Shown here in pieces: positions 1 through 7,567 of a stretch of DNA of 17,460 nucleotides. The DNA is taken from assembly GCA_016199405.1 (NCBI GenBank), contig JACQGS010000289.1, positions 1 to 17,460 on the forward strand. The letters are read 5' to 3'. The notes under the pieces were generated by a model. It was not told the origin of the DNA. It saw only the letters and a program-made list of their open reading frames with translations, and made no database searches. Numbering within the stretch: position 1 is the stretch's first letter; every line of letters begins with the position of its first letter. The position numbers and the translations under genes were made by a program. The DNA is from Chloroflexota bacterium (GTDB taxonomy: Bacteria; Chloroflexota; Anaerolineae; UBA4142).

Positions 1-9
1 AGAAAATAA

Positions 10-33
10 TCTCGCGCCAACAATCACGCGAGA
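10..33. other. Hairpin upstream of the binding-protein gene
   Basis: A perfect 7-bp inverted repeat (TCTCGCG at 10-16, CGCGAGA at 27-33) with a 10-nt loop lies 17 nt before the Shine-Dalgarno sequence AAGGAGGA (51-58). It could be a 5'-UTR structure, an operator half-site pair, or the end of a terminator for a gene left of the window. No T-run follows, so a classical terminator is not supported. Confidence 0.3.
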
Positions 34-63
34 CTCTGCAAAAATTGTTCAAGGAGGAGAAAA

Positions 64-1818
64 ATGTCCAAGTTTCAAGTCTTCGGAATGCTGGCATTGC
101 TTGTGGCACTTTTCGCGCTAGCGCAATGCGCGCCCGCTCCCGCACCTGCCGCGCCAACATCCGCGCCGGCGGCAACGAGCGCGCCGGCATCCGCCGCCAC
201 TGCCGCGCCGACCGCGACAAGCGGTCCAAAACGCGGCGGCAAAGTGACGATGGCGGTGTGGCAATCGCCGGTAACGCTCAATGGTTTGCTCGGCACGCAA
301 ACGGTGATGAGCGAAGTGCTCGTCCTTGTCGTGGAAGGATTGTCCAAAGTCCAACCCGATGGCTCGGGTCTGCCCAATCTCGCGAAAGAAGTACCGACGG
401 TGCAAAATGGCGGCGTCAGCGCGGACGGCAAAACGATCACGTACAATTTGAAAGCCGGCCTCAAATGGTCGGATGGCACCCCATTGACCTGCGACGATTT
501 CAAATTCACGTTGCAAGCGATCATGACGCCGGGCGTCGGCGTCGTCTCGACGACCGGCTATTCCGACATTGACGTGATCGAATGTCCCACGCCTGAACGC
601 GTCGTGATCAAGTTCAAGACTTTTTACGCGCCGTACCTGACCCTCTTTGGTGATTTCGTTCTGCCCAAGACGACCGGCGATCCAAAGGGGATGAAAGATT
701 GGGCGTACAACCGCAAGCCGGTCGGCACGGGTCCGTTCAAAGTGGACGAATGGGTCGCGGATTCGCACGTGACGCTTTCGCGCAACCCGAACTATCGCGA
801 ATCTAACAAGCCGTACTTGGATCAATTCGTGATCCGCATCGTGCCCTCCAGCGAAGTCGCCATGCAACTGTTGCAGAGCGGCGAGGTGGACATTATGTGG
901 AACAACACCGAAGCCGATCTGCCGCAACTGGAAAAGATGACTGGCGTCAAAGTTTCCAAGCCGCTGCAAATCGGCGGCGAGCGGATGTTCCTCAACATGG
1001 CGGAAAACAAAGACCCTTCCGATCCCAAGAAACCGCACCTGATTCTCAGCGATGTGCGCGTGCGTCAAGCCATCGGATTGGGGATGAACAAGCAGCGCAT
1101 CATTGACAAATTGCTCTTTGGTCAAGCGCGCCCGGGTTCGAGTGAACTGAACGCCGGTTTCTTCAATTGCCAAGACCTGAAGGCGTATCCGTACGATGCC
1201 GACAAAGCCAAGAAATTGCTCGACGAAGCCGGCTGGGTTCCCGGCGCGGATGGCATTCGCGTTGCCAAGGGCGCGAAGGTCGCTCCCGACGGCACGCGTT
1301 TGCGCCTCAAATATTCGACCACGTCGGGCAACAAATTGCGCGAAGATTCGCAGGTGCTGGTCGTCGAAGATATGAAGGCGATTGGCATTGATATGTTCAT
1401 CGAGAACGCGCCCTCGTCGGTCGTGATCGGGACCTGGGACGGCAATTCGCCGCGCCGTCACGGCAATTTCGACATCATCATGTACACGACCAACGCCGGC
1501 ATTGATCCGCATAGCCAGATGACCAACCTGTGGGCGTCGTGGCAGATTCCGAGTGTGGACAACAAGGGCGGTTTGAACTATACGCGCTTTAATGAACCCA
1601 AAGCGGACGAGCTCTTGAAAGCCGCCGCCGCGGAACCGGATATCAACAAGCGCAAGACAATATACTGCCAGCTCGCGCAAATGACGTACGATCAAGCCAA
1701 TATGATTTACCTGTATCAGCGGTTTGACATTGATTCGTACCGCGACAAATTGCAGGGCTGGCTCGAGAACGCCTGGGACAACAACGGCTGGAACGCGGAA
1801 GATTGGTGGCTCAAGTAG
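64..1818 (+). CDS. Peptide/nickel-type ABC transporter substrate-binding lipoprotein
   Basis: Extracytoplasmic solute-binding protein of the SBP_bac_5 (DppA/OppA) family, 584 aa, a usual length for the family. It captures oligopeptides or a similar ligand and delivers it to the two permeases encoded next. The N-terminus is a lipoprotein signal: hydrophobic residues 5-20, then lipobox LAQC with Cys22 as the lipidated residue. A low-complexity Ala/Pro/Thr/Ser linker (about 23-54) tethers the globular domain to the membrane. The mature domain begins near the KRGGKV stretch, and the family-typical region around VGTGPFKV lies in the middle. The start is set by the strong AAGGAGGA Shine-Dalgarno sequence at 51-58, 5 nt before the ATG. 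Ligand specificity cannot be read from the sequence; nickel, dipeptide, opine or sugar binding all occur in this family. Confidence 0.93.
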   Translation: MSKFQVFGMLALLVALFALAQCAPAPAPAAPTSAPAATSAPASAATAAPTATSGPKRGGKVTMAVWQSPVTLNGLLGTQTVMSEVLVLVVEGLSKVQPDGSGLPNLAKEVPTVQNGGVSADGKTITYNLKAGLKWSDGTPLTCDDFKFTLQAIMTPGVGVVSTTGYSDIDVIECPTPERVVIKFKTFYAPYLTLFGDFVLPKTTGDPKGMKDWAYNRKPVGTGPFKVDEWVADSHVTLSRNPNYRESNKPYLDQFVIRIVPSSEVAMQLLQSGEVDIMWNNTEADLPQLEKMTGVKVSKPLQIGGERMFLNMAENKDPSDPKKPHLILSDVRVRQAIGLGMNKQRIIDKLLFGQARPGSSELNAGFFNCQDLKAYPYDADKAKKLLDEAGWVPGADGIRVAKGAKVAPDGTRLRLKYSTTSGNKLREDSQVLVVEDMKAIGIDMFIENAPSSVVIGTWDGNSPRRHGNFDIIMYTTNAGIDPHSQMTNLWASWQIPSVDNKGGLNYTRFNEPKADELLKAAAAEPDINKRKTIYCQLAQMTYDQANMIYLYQRFDIDSYRDKLQGWLENAWDNNGWNAEDWWLK

Positions 1819-1835
1819 CAGAAAGCGCGCAGCCC

Positions 1836-1908
1836 GATGGCTGATGGCGCACGATCCGCGTGGATTCGCGTTTGCCATCAGCCATTTGCTATCTGCGCTT
1901 CGCTTTCG
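1836..1908. repeat. Heptad-repeat hairpin between binding protein and permease
   Basis: The left arm has two 7-bp units (GATGGCT, GATGGCG; 1836-1849). The right arm has five consecutive units (GCCATCA, GCCATTT, GCTATCT, GCGCTTC, GCTTTCG; 1874-1908), the last ending 2 nt before the permease ATG. ATGGCTGATGGC (1837-1848) and GCCATCAGCCAT (1874-1885) are a perfect 12-bp inverted repeat with a 25-nt loop. No Shine-Dalgarno sequence is seen before the permease. The hairpin may tune expression of the permease relative to the binding protein. Confidence 0.7.
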
Positions 1909-1910
1909 TC

Positions 1911-2888
1911 ATGACCAAATACATTCTGCGCCGCGTCTTGGAGGCGATTCCGTTGCTCTTGCTCATCAGCATCGCTGTGTTCGCGCTGATGCAATTGATC
2001 CCGGGCGGACCGCTGGCCGCGTACGAAAACAATCCGAATATTTCTGCCGCTGATCTGGCGCGCCTGCAGGAAGAATTAGGACTGAATGTGCCCAAGCACA
2101 TTCAGTACTGGAATTGGATCACCGCCGTTTTGCGCGGTGATCTCGGCACGTCGCTCGTCACCCAACGACCGGCGACCGTAGAAATTTTGGAGCGCCTGCC
2201 GAACACGCTGTATCTTTCGCTCGTCGCGTTTCTGGGCGCGCTCCTCATTTCAATCCCGATCGGGATCATCTCCGCGACGCGGCAATATTCGCGGTTCGAT
2301 CATCTGATGACGACCGTCGCCTTCATCGGGCAATCCATGCCCGTGTTTTGGTTCGGACTCATCCTCATTATTATTTTTCACACGACGATCAAGAATCCAC
2401 TGACCGGCGGACCGCTTTTGCCCGGCGGTGGGATGTACACGATCGGCGCGGATTTTTCCATTGAAGATCGTGTGCGCCATCTCATCTTGCCGGCAAGCGT
2501 GCTGATCTTTTTCAGTCTGGGCACGCATATCCGCTATATGCGCGCGGGGATGCTCGACGTTCTGCATCAAGATTACATTCGCACCGCGCACGCCAAGGGC
2601 TTAAGCGAGCGCGCCGTCATTACGAAGCACGCGTTCAAGAACTCGATCATCCCACTCGTCACGATCATCGGTCTGGAAATTCCGGGCTTGGTGAGCGGCG
2701 CCTTGATTACCGAGACGATTTTTTCGTGGCCCGGGATGGGCAGATTGTTTTTCACGCAAGGGATCGAACGTTCCGACTATCCGGTGATGATGGGCATCTT
2801 GATGTTGAGCGCGACGCTGATCGTGCTATTTGGTTTGGTCACGGATGTCGTGTACGCGTTTCTAGATCCAAGAATTCGATTCGATTAA
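1911..2888 (+). CDS. ABC transporter permease, DppB/OppB type
   Basis: First inner-membrane permease of the peptide importer, 325 aa, of the BPD_transp_1 family. A first membrane segment (about residues 5-30) is followed by the N-terminal region typical of the B-type permease (LGLNVP, RGDLGTS at 76-81). Further membrane segments lie at about 100-120, 135-157, 190-210 and 245-320. The EAA-type cytoplasmic loop that contacts the ATPase is at about 221-249 (DYIRTAHAKGL, then HAFKNSIIPL). The reading frame is open from 1860, but the ATG at 1911 is chosen because MTKYILRRVLEAIP is the normal family N-terminus and the upstream codons lie in the repeat hairpin. It should pair with the second permease and with ATPases encoded outside the window. 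Confidence 0.92.
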   Translation: MTKYILRRVLEAIPLLLLISIAVFALMQLIPGGPLAAYENNPNISAADLARLQEELGLNVPKHIQYWNWITAVLRGDLGTSLVTQRPATVEILERLPNTLYLSLVAFLGALLISIPIGIISATRQYSRFDHLMTTVAFIGQSMPVFWFGLILIIIFHTTIKNPLTGGPLLPGGGMYTIGADFSIEDRVRHLILPASVLIFFSLGTHIRYMRAGMLDVLHQDYIRTAHAKGLSERAVITKHAFKNSIIPLVTIIGLEIPGLVSGALITETIFSWPGMGRLFFTQGIERSDYPVMMGILMLSATLIVLFGLVTDVVYAFLDPRIRFD

Positions 2889-2901
2889 GTTCGGGAAATT
2901 T

Positions 2902-2950
2902 GGTGATGGGGTGATTAGAAATCTCTCGATTACCGAATCACCCCATCACC
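2902..2950. repeat. Perfect 15-bp inverted repeat between the two permeases
   Basis: GGTGATGGGGTGATT (2902-2916) and AATCACCCCATCACC (2936-2950) pair perfectly around a 19-nt loop. The left arm is built from an 8-bp unit (GGTGATGG then GGTGATTA) and the right arm from its complement. It begins 14 nt after the upstream stop codon and ends 7 nt before the next ATG, with no Shine-Dalgarno sequence in between. It belongs to the same architectural class as the heptad arrays elsewhere in the window, with an 8-bp period here. Confidence 0.8.
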
Positions 2951-2957
2951 CAATACG

Positions 2958-3884
2958 ATGCAAGCCCAACTCACTCTTCCGCCCTCGACCATTGATTGGC
3001 ATGCGCGGATGCGCCCGCAAGAATCCCTAAGCGCGCTCGTGTGGCGGCGTTTTCTCAAGCACAAGCCCGCCGTCGCCGGTCTCGCCGCGCTAATCGCCAT
3101 ATTTTTGCTCTGCTTCTTCGTTCCATGGCTCACCCATTATGATCCCGGCAAGACGAACGTAGATATTATTCGCGAGCCGCCGTCCCTCGCGCACATCTTT
3201 GGCACCGATGAGCTCGGGCGCGATTTGTTCATCCGGCTGTGGGATGGCGGGCGCATTTCGATCTTGATCGGCGTCGCGACGATGATCGTCGCGATTACAA
3301 TCGGCACGGTGATCGGTTCGGTTGCCGGTTTTTACGGCGGACGCGTGGACAATCTCTTGATGCGCTTTACCGATTTTGTGCTTTCGATTCCGCAACTCTT
3401 TTTGCTGTTGCTCTTTGCGCAACTCTTGCGCAGCACGAACGATCCGCGCCTCAGCGCCGGACCGCTGCCGATCATCGTCATCATCGGCATTCTGGCGTGG
3501 ACGCCGGCGGCGCGCCTCGTGCGCGGGCAATTCCTTTCGCTCAAGAACAAAGAATTCGTCGAAGCCGCGAAAATGTCCGGCGCGCGCAATCGGCGCATTA
3601 TGCTCCGCCACATTTTGCCGAACGCGGCCAGCCCGATCATCGTCGCGGCGACCCTGCGCGTCGGCGCGGCGATCATCACCGAATCCACGTTGAGTTTTCT
3701 GGGCTTTGGCGTTCAGCCGCCAACGCCGACGTGGGGCAATATGCTGAAAAACGCGCAGGCGCAAATGACCTACGCGCCCTGGACCGCGATTTTTCCCGGG
3801 CTCGCGATTCTCGTGACCGTGCTCGCGTTGAACTACATCGGCGACGGTTTGCGCGACGCGCTCGATCCGCATCATGTGGAGTAG
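2958..3884 (+). CDS. ABC transporter permease, DppC/OppC type
   Basis: Second inner-membrane permease of the importer, 308 aa. The hallmark FGTDELGRDLFIRLWDG lies at 81-97, after the first membrane segment (about 37-57). More membrane segments are near 100-125, 135-157, 170-188 and 260-295. The EAA loop is at about 200-230 (FVEAAKMSGA, then HILPNAASPI). It forms the heterodimeric channel with the DppB-type protein encoded just upstream, in the standard order binding protein, B, C. ATP-binding DppD/DppF genes would normally follow but do not; they may lie left of the window, or the system may share an ATPase. There is no clear Shine-Dalgarno sequence, so translation may depend on the preceding gene or on the intervening hairpin. 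Confidence 0.93.
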   Translation: MQAQLTLPPSTIDWHARMRPQESLSALVWRRFLKHKPAVAGLAALIAIFLLCFFVPWLTHYDPGKTNVDIIREPPSLAHIFGTDELGRDLFIRLWDGGRISILIGVATMIVAITIGTVIGSVAGFYGGRVDNLLMRFTDFVLSIPQLFLLLLFAQLLRSTNDPRLSAGPLPIIVIIGILAWTPAARLVRGQFLSLKNKEFVEAAKMSGARNRRIMLRHILPNAASPIIVAATLRVGAAIITESTLSFLGFGVQPPTPTWGNMLKNAQAQMTYAPWTAIFPGLAILVTVLALNYIGDGLRDALDPHHVE

Positions 3885-3889
3885 GGTGA

Positions 3890-3960
3890 AAGGGACAAGG
3901 GACAAGTGGCAAGGGAGGAATTTCGGGAAAGTTAAATTCTCTTCTTGGCACTTGTCCCTT
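3890..3960. repeat. Heptad-repeat hairpin after the transporter genes
   Basis: Four consecutive 7-bp units (AAGGGAC, AAGGGAC, AAGTGGC, AAGGGAG; 3890-3917) form the left arm. The right arm CTTGGCACTTGTCCCTT (3944-3960) is complementary to 3897-3913 with one mismatch in 17. It starts 5 nt after the permease stop. It could act as a transcription terminator or 3'-end stabiliser, but no real T-run follows. Confidence 0.75.
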
Positions 3961-3992
3961 TGTTCATGTCACTCAATCGGGGAGGTTCGAAT

Positions 3993-4121
3993 TTGGACAA
4001 AAGTAGTTTGAAACGACGCGCGATTGCCGCGATTGATCTCCTCTGCGAACCGCAATCGCTCCAAGATGCTCAGCGCGAATTTCAAGCGGTAACGCGGAAC
4101 GATCAGAACGCCGCAGAATAA
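3993..4121 (+). CDS. Possible small protein, 42 aa
   Basis: A short open frame starting at TTG (3993) with a good Shine-Dalgarno sequence GGGGAGG (3979-3985) 7 nt upstream, ending at TAA 4119-4121. The predicted protein starts MDKSSLKRRAIAAIDLL and is charged, with a likely amphipathic helix and one Cys; it has no signal peptide or membrane segment. The frame also continues up to an ATG at 3966, which would give 51 aa, but that ATG has no ribosome binding site and would place the Shine-Dalgarno sequence inside the gene. I do not recognise the family. A GC-rich hairpin follows 27 nt after the stop. The spacing of Shine-Dalgarno sequence, start and hairpin is the main support. Confidence 0.4.
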   Translation: MDKSSLKRRAIAAIDLLCEPQSLQDAQREFQAVTRNDQNAAE

Positions 4122-4147
4122 TTGAGCGCGCGCTTTGTAAGCGGCAA

Positions 4148-4180
4148 ACGTGCGACGCACCGCGCAGGTGCATCGCACGT
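4148..4180. terminator. Strong GC-rich hairpin, possible terminator
   Basis: Inverted repeat with 14-nt arms and one C-A mismatch (ACGTGCGACGCACC at 4148-4161, GGTGCATCGCACGT at 4167-4180) around a 5-nt loop. It follows the small frame ending at 4121 and precedes the promoter at 4228. The downstream sequence is only mildly T-rich (CTCTTCCTT), so intrinsic termination is plausible but not certain. Unlike the other gaps, its arms are not made of 7-bp units. Confidence 0.4.
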
Positions 4181-4227
4181 CTGCACGCTCTTCCTTGACT
4201 TGGGGGTAATCACCAGCCGGCTGACTT

Positions 4228-4256
4228 TTGCCAAAAGAGGTTGATTTGCCTATAAT
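4228..4256 (+). promoter_or_regulatory. Sigma-70-type promoter for the pgpH-ybeY operon
   Basis: TTGCCA (4228-4233) and TATAAT (4251-4256) are separated by exactly 17 nt, a near-consensus housekeeping promoter. Transcription would start near 4263, giving a 5' leader of about 40 nt before the ATG at 4303. The leader carries the Shine-Dalgarno sequence AAGGAGGAG (4288-4296). This is the best promoter-like sequence I found in the window and it heads the run of four tightly packed genes. Confidence 0.65.
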
Positions 4257-4302
4257 TCGCCCCGCTAAAACTGAGAAAAATAAAGTGAAGGAGGAGAAGG
4301 CA

Positions 4303-4578
4303 ATGACGACGCGTATTCGTTGTCGCGATCACCGCTGCGCGTTTAACAAGCGCGGCATCTGCACCACCGACGAAATCGAATACGACCCCGACGCGGGTTG
4401 TCTAACGATGGAAGTGCGCGTTGAAGTGGAAGACGTGGAAGAAAAAGAATTGGACGACGAAGAAATGGAAGAAGAATTGGAAGAAGAACTCGAAGACGAA
4501 GAGGATGACGACGAAGAAGATTGGAATGAAGAAGGCGCGGGCTGGAGCGGACCCAAAAAAGCCAAGCGCCGGACGTAG
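4303..4578 (+). CDS. Small Cys-rich protein with acidic tail
   Basis: 91 aa. The N-terminal 35 residues hold four cysteines (C7, C12, C20, C33) and His10 in a compact pattern (CRDHRCAFNKRGIC), resembling the DUF1540-type small Cys modules thought to bind metal; that assignment is from pattern memory only. Residues about 40-78 are almost all Glu/Asp, and the last residues are basic (KKAKRR). The upstream frame is open from 4228, but the ATG at 4303 is chosen because AAGGAGGAG (4288-4296) sits 6 nt before it. It is first in a probable operon, only 9 nt before the acetyltransferase gene. Function unknown; a metal-binding module with an extended, disordered, highly charged tail is the most that can be said. 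Confidence 0.8.
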   Translation: MTTRIRCRDHRCAFNKRGICTTDEIEYDPDAGCLTMEVRVEVEDVEEKELDDEEMEEELEEELEDEEDDDEEDWNEEGAGWSGPKKAKRRT

Positions 4579-4587
4579 CCCGCGCCC

Positions 4588-5460
4588 ATGACGAATCCCG
4601 AGATTGTGATTCGTCCCGCGCGCGCGTGGGACGATTACCTCGCGATTGAAGAACTGCAGCGCGTCGTTTGGAAAATGCCGGACTGGCGTGATGCCGTGCC
4701 CGCCAATCTTCTCATCACGATCCAGAAGAACGGCGGGCTTGTTCTTGGCGCGTTCGACGGCGTGCGCGTAATTGGATTTGTGCTGAGTTTTCTGGGCAGC
4801 GAAGCGCGCGCCGGTTCCATGCATCTCAAGCAATGTTCGCATATGCTCGCGGTCTTGCCGGCTTATCAATCGCGCGGCATCGGGCTGCAATTAAAGTTCG
4901 CGCAACGCGCGCGGACGCTGGCGCAGGAGCTTGACCTCATCACGTGGACGTTCGATCCGTTACAAGCGTTGAATGCCCAGCTCAATCTGTGGCGGCTGGG
5001 CGCGACCGCGCGGCAGTATATCGCAGACGCGTACGGCGAGATGTCGGATGGATTGAACGCCGGCGTCACCTCGGATCGCTTTCAGGTGGAGTGGGATCTG
5101 AATTCGCCGCGCGTGAAACGCGCCGTCGAAGCCGAACCGCCGCGCGCACAATGGGACGCGTTGGTGCAGGCGGGCGCGCGCGAAATATTTTCCGTTGAAT
5201 GGGACGCGCGCGGACTGCCGCGCGTCGCGGCAACGCGCGCGTGCGAAGAGGAAATGGTGTTGATCGAAATTCCGGCGCGCATTACCGACCTCAAAGCGGC
5301 TGATTTGGATCTCGCGCGGGATTGGCGTACACAAACGCGCGCGGTTTTTGCGGACGCGTTCGCGCGGGGTTACATCGCCGCAGATTTCGTTTCGCGGGAG
5401 CGCGCCGGCGCGCGGCGGACTGCCTACGTTCTGCAACGCGCCGGAAACGCGACGCTATGA
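4588..5460 (+). CDS. GNAT-family acetyltransferase (COG3375-like)
   Basis: 290 aa. The first half is a GNAT fold: beta/alpha region at 5-70, then the acetyl-CoA pyrophosphate-binding motif QSRGIG (94-99) in the segment LPAYQSRGIGLQLK. The following stretch ITWTFDPLQALN, ending in NLWRLGA, is characteristic of a group of large predicted acetyltransferases (COG3375). The substrate is unknown. The C-terminal half (about 155-290) is less conserved in my reading. There is no obvious Shine-Dalgarno sequence; the start lies 9 nt after the previous stop and the stop overlaps the next start (ATGA), so it is probably translated by coupling within the operon. Confidence 0.85.
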   Translation: MTNPEIVIRPARAWDDYLAIEELQRVVWKMPDWRDAVPANLLITIQKNGGLVLGAFDGVRVIGFVLSFLGSEARAGSMHLKQCSHMLAVLPAYQSRGIGLQLKFAQRARTLAQELDLITWTFDPLQALNAQLNLWRLGATARQYIADAYGEMSDGLNAGVTSDRFQVEWDLNSPRVKRAVEAEPPRAQWDALVQAGAREIFSVEWDARGLPRVAATRACEEEMVLIEIPARITDLKAADLDLARDWRTQTRAVFADAFARGYIAADFVSRERAGARRTAYVLQRAGNATL

Positions 5461-7523
5461 TTGCCGGCGAATGGGCGCACGCACGTCCGCCGGTAGTGAT
5501 CGCGCGCCGCGATTGGTTTCGCGCCGGCATTCTCGCGGCGGTGTTCGCGCTCGCGCTCGGCGCGTTGCTCGCGTTTCAACCCCTCTCCGATTCTCTCCGC
5601 CTCGAGCCCGCCAAAGTCAGCCCCAAAACCTTGCTCGCTCCCGAGCGCGTCACGTTTGCGAGTTTCGCGCATACCGAAGAGGCGCGCGCCAAAGCCGAAA
5701 TCCTCGTCAAAGATATTTACGATCCGCCGGACGCGAATCTCGCGCGCGAACGCGTGCGCGTGGCGCGCCGCGTGTTGGATTACGTGGATTCACTACGCCA
5801 CGACCCGTACAGCGATTTCGCCGCCAAACTCGACGGCGTGCAAGCGATTCCCGCGCTCACGCTGCCGACGTTGACGCTGAGTCGTACGCTCGCGCTCGAG
5901 GAAAATGTTTTTCATCGCGTCGTCAGCGAGACGGTCTATGTCGTGGATGTGGCGATGCGCGACGAAATTCGTCCAACGGAATTTTCCGCCGCCTCCGCCA
6001 AAGTGCCGGCGCGCGTGAGTCTCGCGCTGTCCGCCGACGAAGCGGATCTGACCGCGCAATGGGCGCGCGCGTTTATCGCGCCGAACAGTTTTCTCAATCC
6101 GCTCCGCACGGCGGAACAACACGCGATTGCGCGCGAACGCGTCGGCACGGTTTATCGGACGATCGAAAAAGGTGAAGCCGTGGTTCGCGAAGGCGAGATT
6201 GTTTCGCCGCTGGTGTTGGAGGCATTGGAAGCGTTGGGGATTTTGCGCCCGCGCCCATCGGTCAGCGATTATCTCCGCCCGATCCTATTCGCGCTGATTC
6301 TCACCGCGCTGCTCGGCGTCTTTATCTTTCGGTTACAGCCAGCGGTATTATTGCATCCCCGCGCAATGTTGTTACTTGTGGTGACGCTCATCGGATTCAC
6401 CGCCGCCGGAAAAGGTGTAGTGACCGACAAAAGCGCGCTCGCATTTCTTTTTCCGGTCCCTGCCGCCGCGATGATTATCGCCGTGTTGCTCGATGCGACG
6501 ACCGCGCTGGGCGGCGCGTTGTTTCTTGCGTTGGCGATCGGGTACGGCGTGCAACCCTCGCTCGAGTTGACGACCTACGCGTTGGTCGGTGGAATTGTCG
6601 GCGCGTTGTCGCTGGGGCGCATCGAGCGCTTGCCGGCGTTTTTGAAAAGCGGCGCGTACGTCGCGGCGGCGAACGCCGGGCTGATCGCGTTATTTCAATT
6701 TGCCGCGGCGGAAACGGATGGGTTGGTGTGGGGGCAATTTCTTTTAGCCGCGCTCGCGAATGGCGCGCTCGCCGGTCTCATCGCGATCGGCGGCGTCTTT
6801 GCGCTCGGCAGATTGTTTGGATTCATCACGTCGCTCGAATTGCTCGATCTCGCGCGCCCGGAGCATCCGCTGTTGCAAAAATTGTTGCAGGAAGCGCCCG
6901 GCACGTATCATCATAGTTTGATTGTCGGTCAACTCGCGGAGCAAGCCGCGCAGCGGATCGGCGCGGACGCGTTGTTCGTGCGCGTCGGCGCGTATTATCA
7001 CGACGTCGGCAAAAGTGATAACCCGCACGCGTTTGTCGAAAACCAGTTGGACAGCGTCAACATTCACGACACGCTCGAACCGAAAACCAGCGCGGCGATT
7101 GTCATCGATCACGTCGCGAGCGGGCTCGCGCTCGCGAAAAAACACGGCTTGCCGCGCCGCTTGCGCGATCTCATTCCGCAGCATCACGGCACGACGCACG
7201 CCGCGTACTTTTTTCGCAAAGCGAGCGCCGGCGCGCCGGTGAACGAGAATGATTTTCGTTATCCCGGTCCCAAACCGCAATCGCGCGAAGCCGCGATTCT
7301 GATGCTCGCCGACGGCGTCGAAGCGACGACGCGCGCGGAGCGCCCGGCATCGCCGGACCAAATTCGCGCGATCATCGACCGCATCGTGCAAGAACGCCTG
7401 CGCGACGGACAGTTTGAAGAATGCGAGTTGACGTTGCGCGATCTTGAACAAATCAAAAATGCTTTCTTGGATGTTCTGCAAGGGCTGTTTCATTCGCGGA
7501 TCAAGTATCCGGAAGGGCGATAG
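5457..7523 (+). CDS. pgpH: PgpH-like 7TM-HD cyclic-dinucleotide phosphodiesterase
   Basis: 688 aa membrane phosphodiesterase of the PgpH (7TMR-HD) family, whose characterised members hydrolyse cyclic di-AMP. Order: N-terminal membrane segment (about 22-41), an extracytoplasmic 7TMR-HDED-like domain (about 50-265), a cluster of membrane helices (about 272-460), then a cytoplasmic HD domain. Metal-binding residues are visible as YHHS (His485, His486) and YYHDVGK (His515-Asp516), followed by IIPQHHGT-like LIPQHHGT. The reading frame is open from 5322, but the ATG at 5457 is chosen because it overlaps the acetyltransferase stop as ATGA and gives the expected short N-terminus before the first membrane helix. 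The neighbouring ybeY downstream is a conserved association in Gram-positive-type genomes, which supports the call. Confidence 0.92.
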   Translation: MIAGEWAHARPPVVIARRDWFRAGILAAVFALALGALLAFQPLSDSLRLEPAKVSPKTLLAPERVTFASFAHTEEARAKAEILVKDIYDPPDANLARERVRVARRVLDYVDSLRHDPYSDFAAKLDGVQAIPALTLPTLTLSRTLALEENVFHRVVSETVYVVDVAMRDEIRPTEFSAASAKVPARVSLALSADEADLTAQWARAFIAPNSFLNPLRTAEQHAIARERVGTVYRTIEKGEAVVREGEIVSPLVLEALEALGILRPRPSVSDYLRPILFALILTALLGVFIFRLQPAVLLHPRAMLLLVVTLIGFTAAGKGVVTDKSALAFLFPVPAAAMIIAVLLDATTALGGALFLALAIGYGVQPSLELTTYALVGGIVGALSLGRIERLPAFLKSGAYVAAANAGLIALFQFAAAETDGLVWGQFLLAALANGALAGLIAIGGVFALGRLFGFITSLELLDLARPEHPLLQKLLQEAPGTYHHSLIVGQLAEQAAQRIGADALFVRVGAYYHDVGKSDNPHAFVENQLDSVNIHDTLEPKTSAAIVIDHVASGLALAKKHGLPRRLRDLIPQHHGTTHAAYFFRKASAGAPVNENDFRYPGPKPQSREAAILMLADGVEATTRAERPASPDQIRAIIDRIVQERLRDGQFEECELTLRDLEQIKNAFLDVLQGLFHSRIKYPEGR

Positions 7524-7549
7524 GTCGCAAGTCGCAGGTTGCAGGTCGC
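7522..7549. repeat. Heptad tandem repeat between pgpH and ybeY
   Basis: Four consecutive 7-bp units AGGTCGC, AAGTCGC, AGGTTGC, AGGTCGC. The first two bases belong to the pgpH stop codon TAG (7521-7523). Imperfect related sequence continues to about 7565. There is no clear inverted arm. The ybeY ATG lies 18 nt after the last unit with no convincing Shine-Dalgarno sequence. Confidence 0.7.
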
Positions 7550-7567
7550 AGTCGTAGGGCGCAAGTA

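Noticed and set aside
118..1878. 586-codon minus-strand open frame antisense to the binding-protein gene
   Set aside because: It mirrors the plus-strand gene because of strong GC-rich codon bias; the product is an Arg/His/Val-rich mix with no recognisable motif, while the plus strand encodes a clear lipoprotein.
3239..3889. 216-codon plus-strand frame overlapping the second permease gene
   Set aside because: Arg/His/Asp-rich shadow of the permease frame with no motif.
4122..4302. tRNA or structured riboswitch in the promoter gap
   Set aside because: No cloverleaf or conserved tRNA loop sequence; only one hairpin and a sigma-70-type promoter are seen, and the leader from the promoter is too short for a typical riboswitch.
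4329..4890. Minus-strand frames rich in Ser or Phe opposite the acidic protein
   Set aside because: Runs of Ser and Phe are just the reverse reading of GAA/GAC codons of the Glu/Asp tail.
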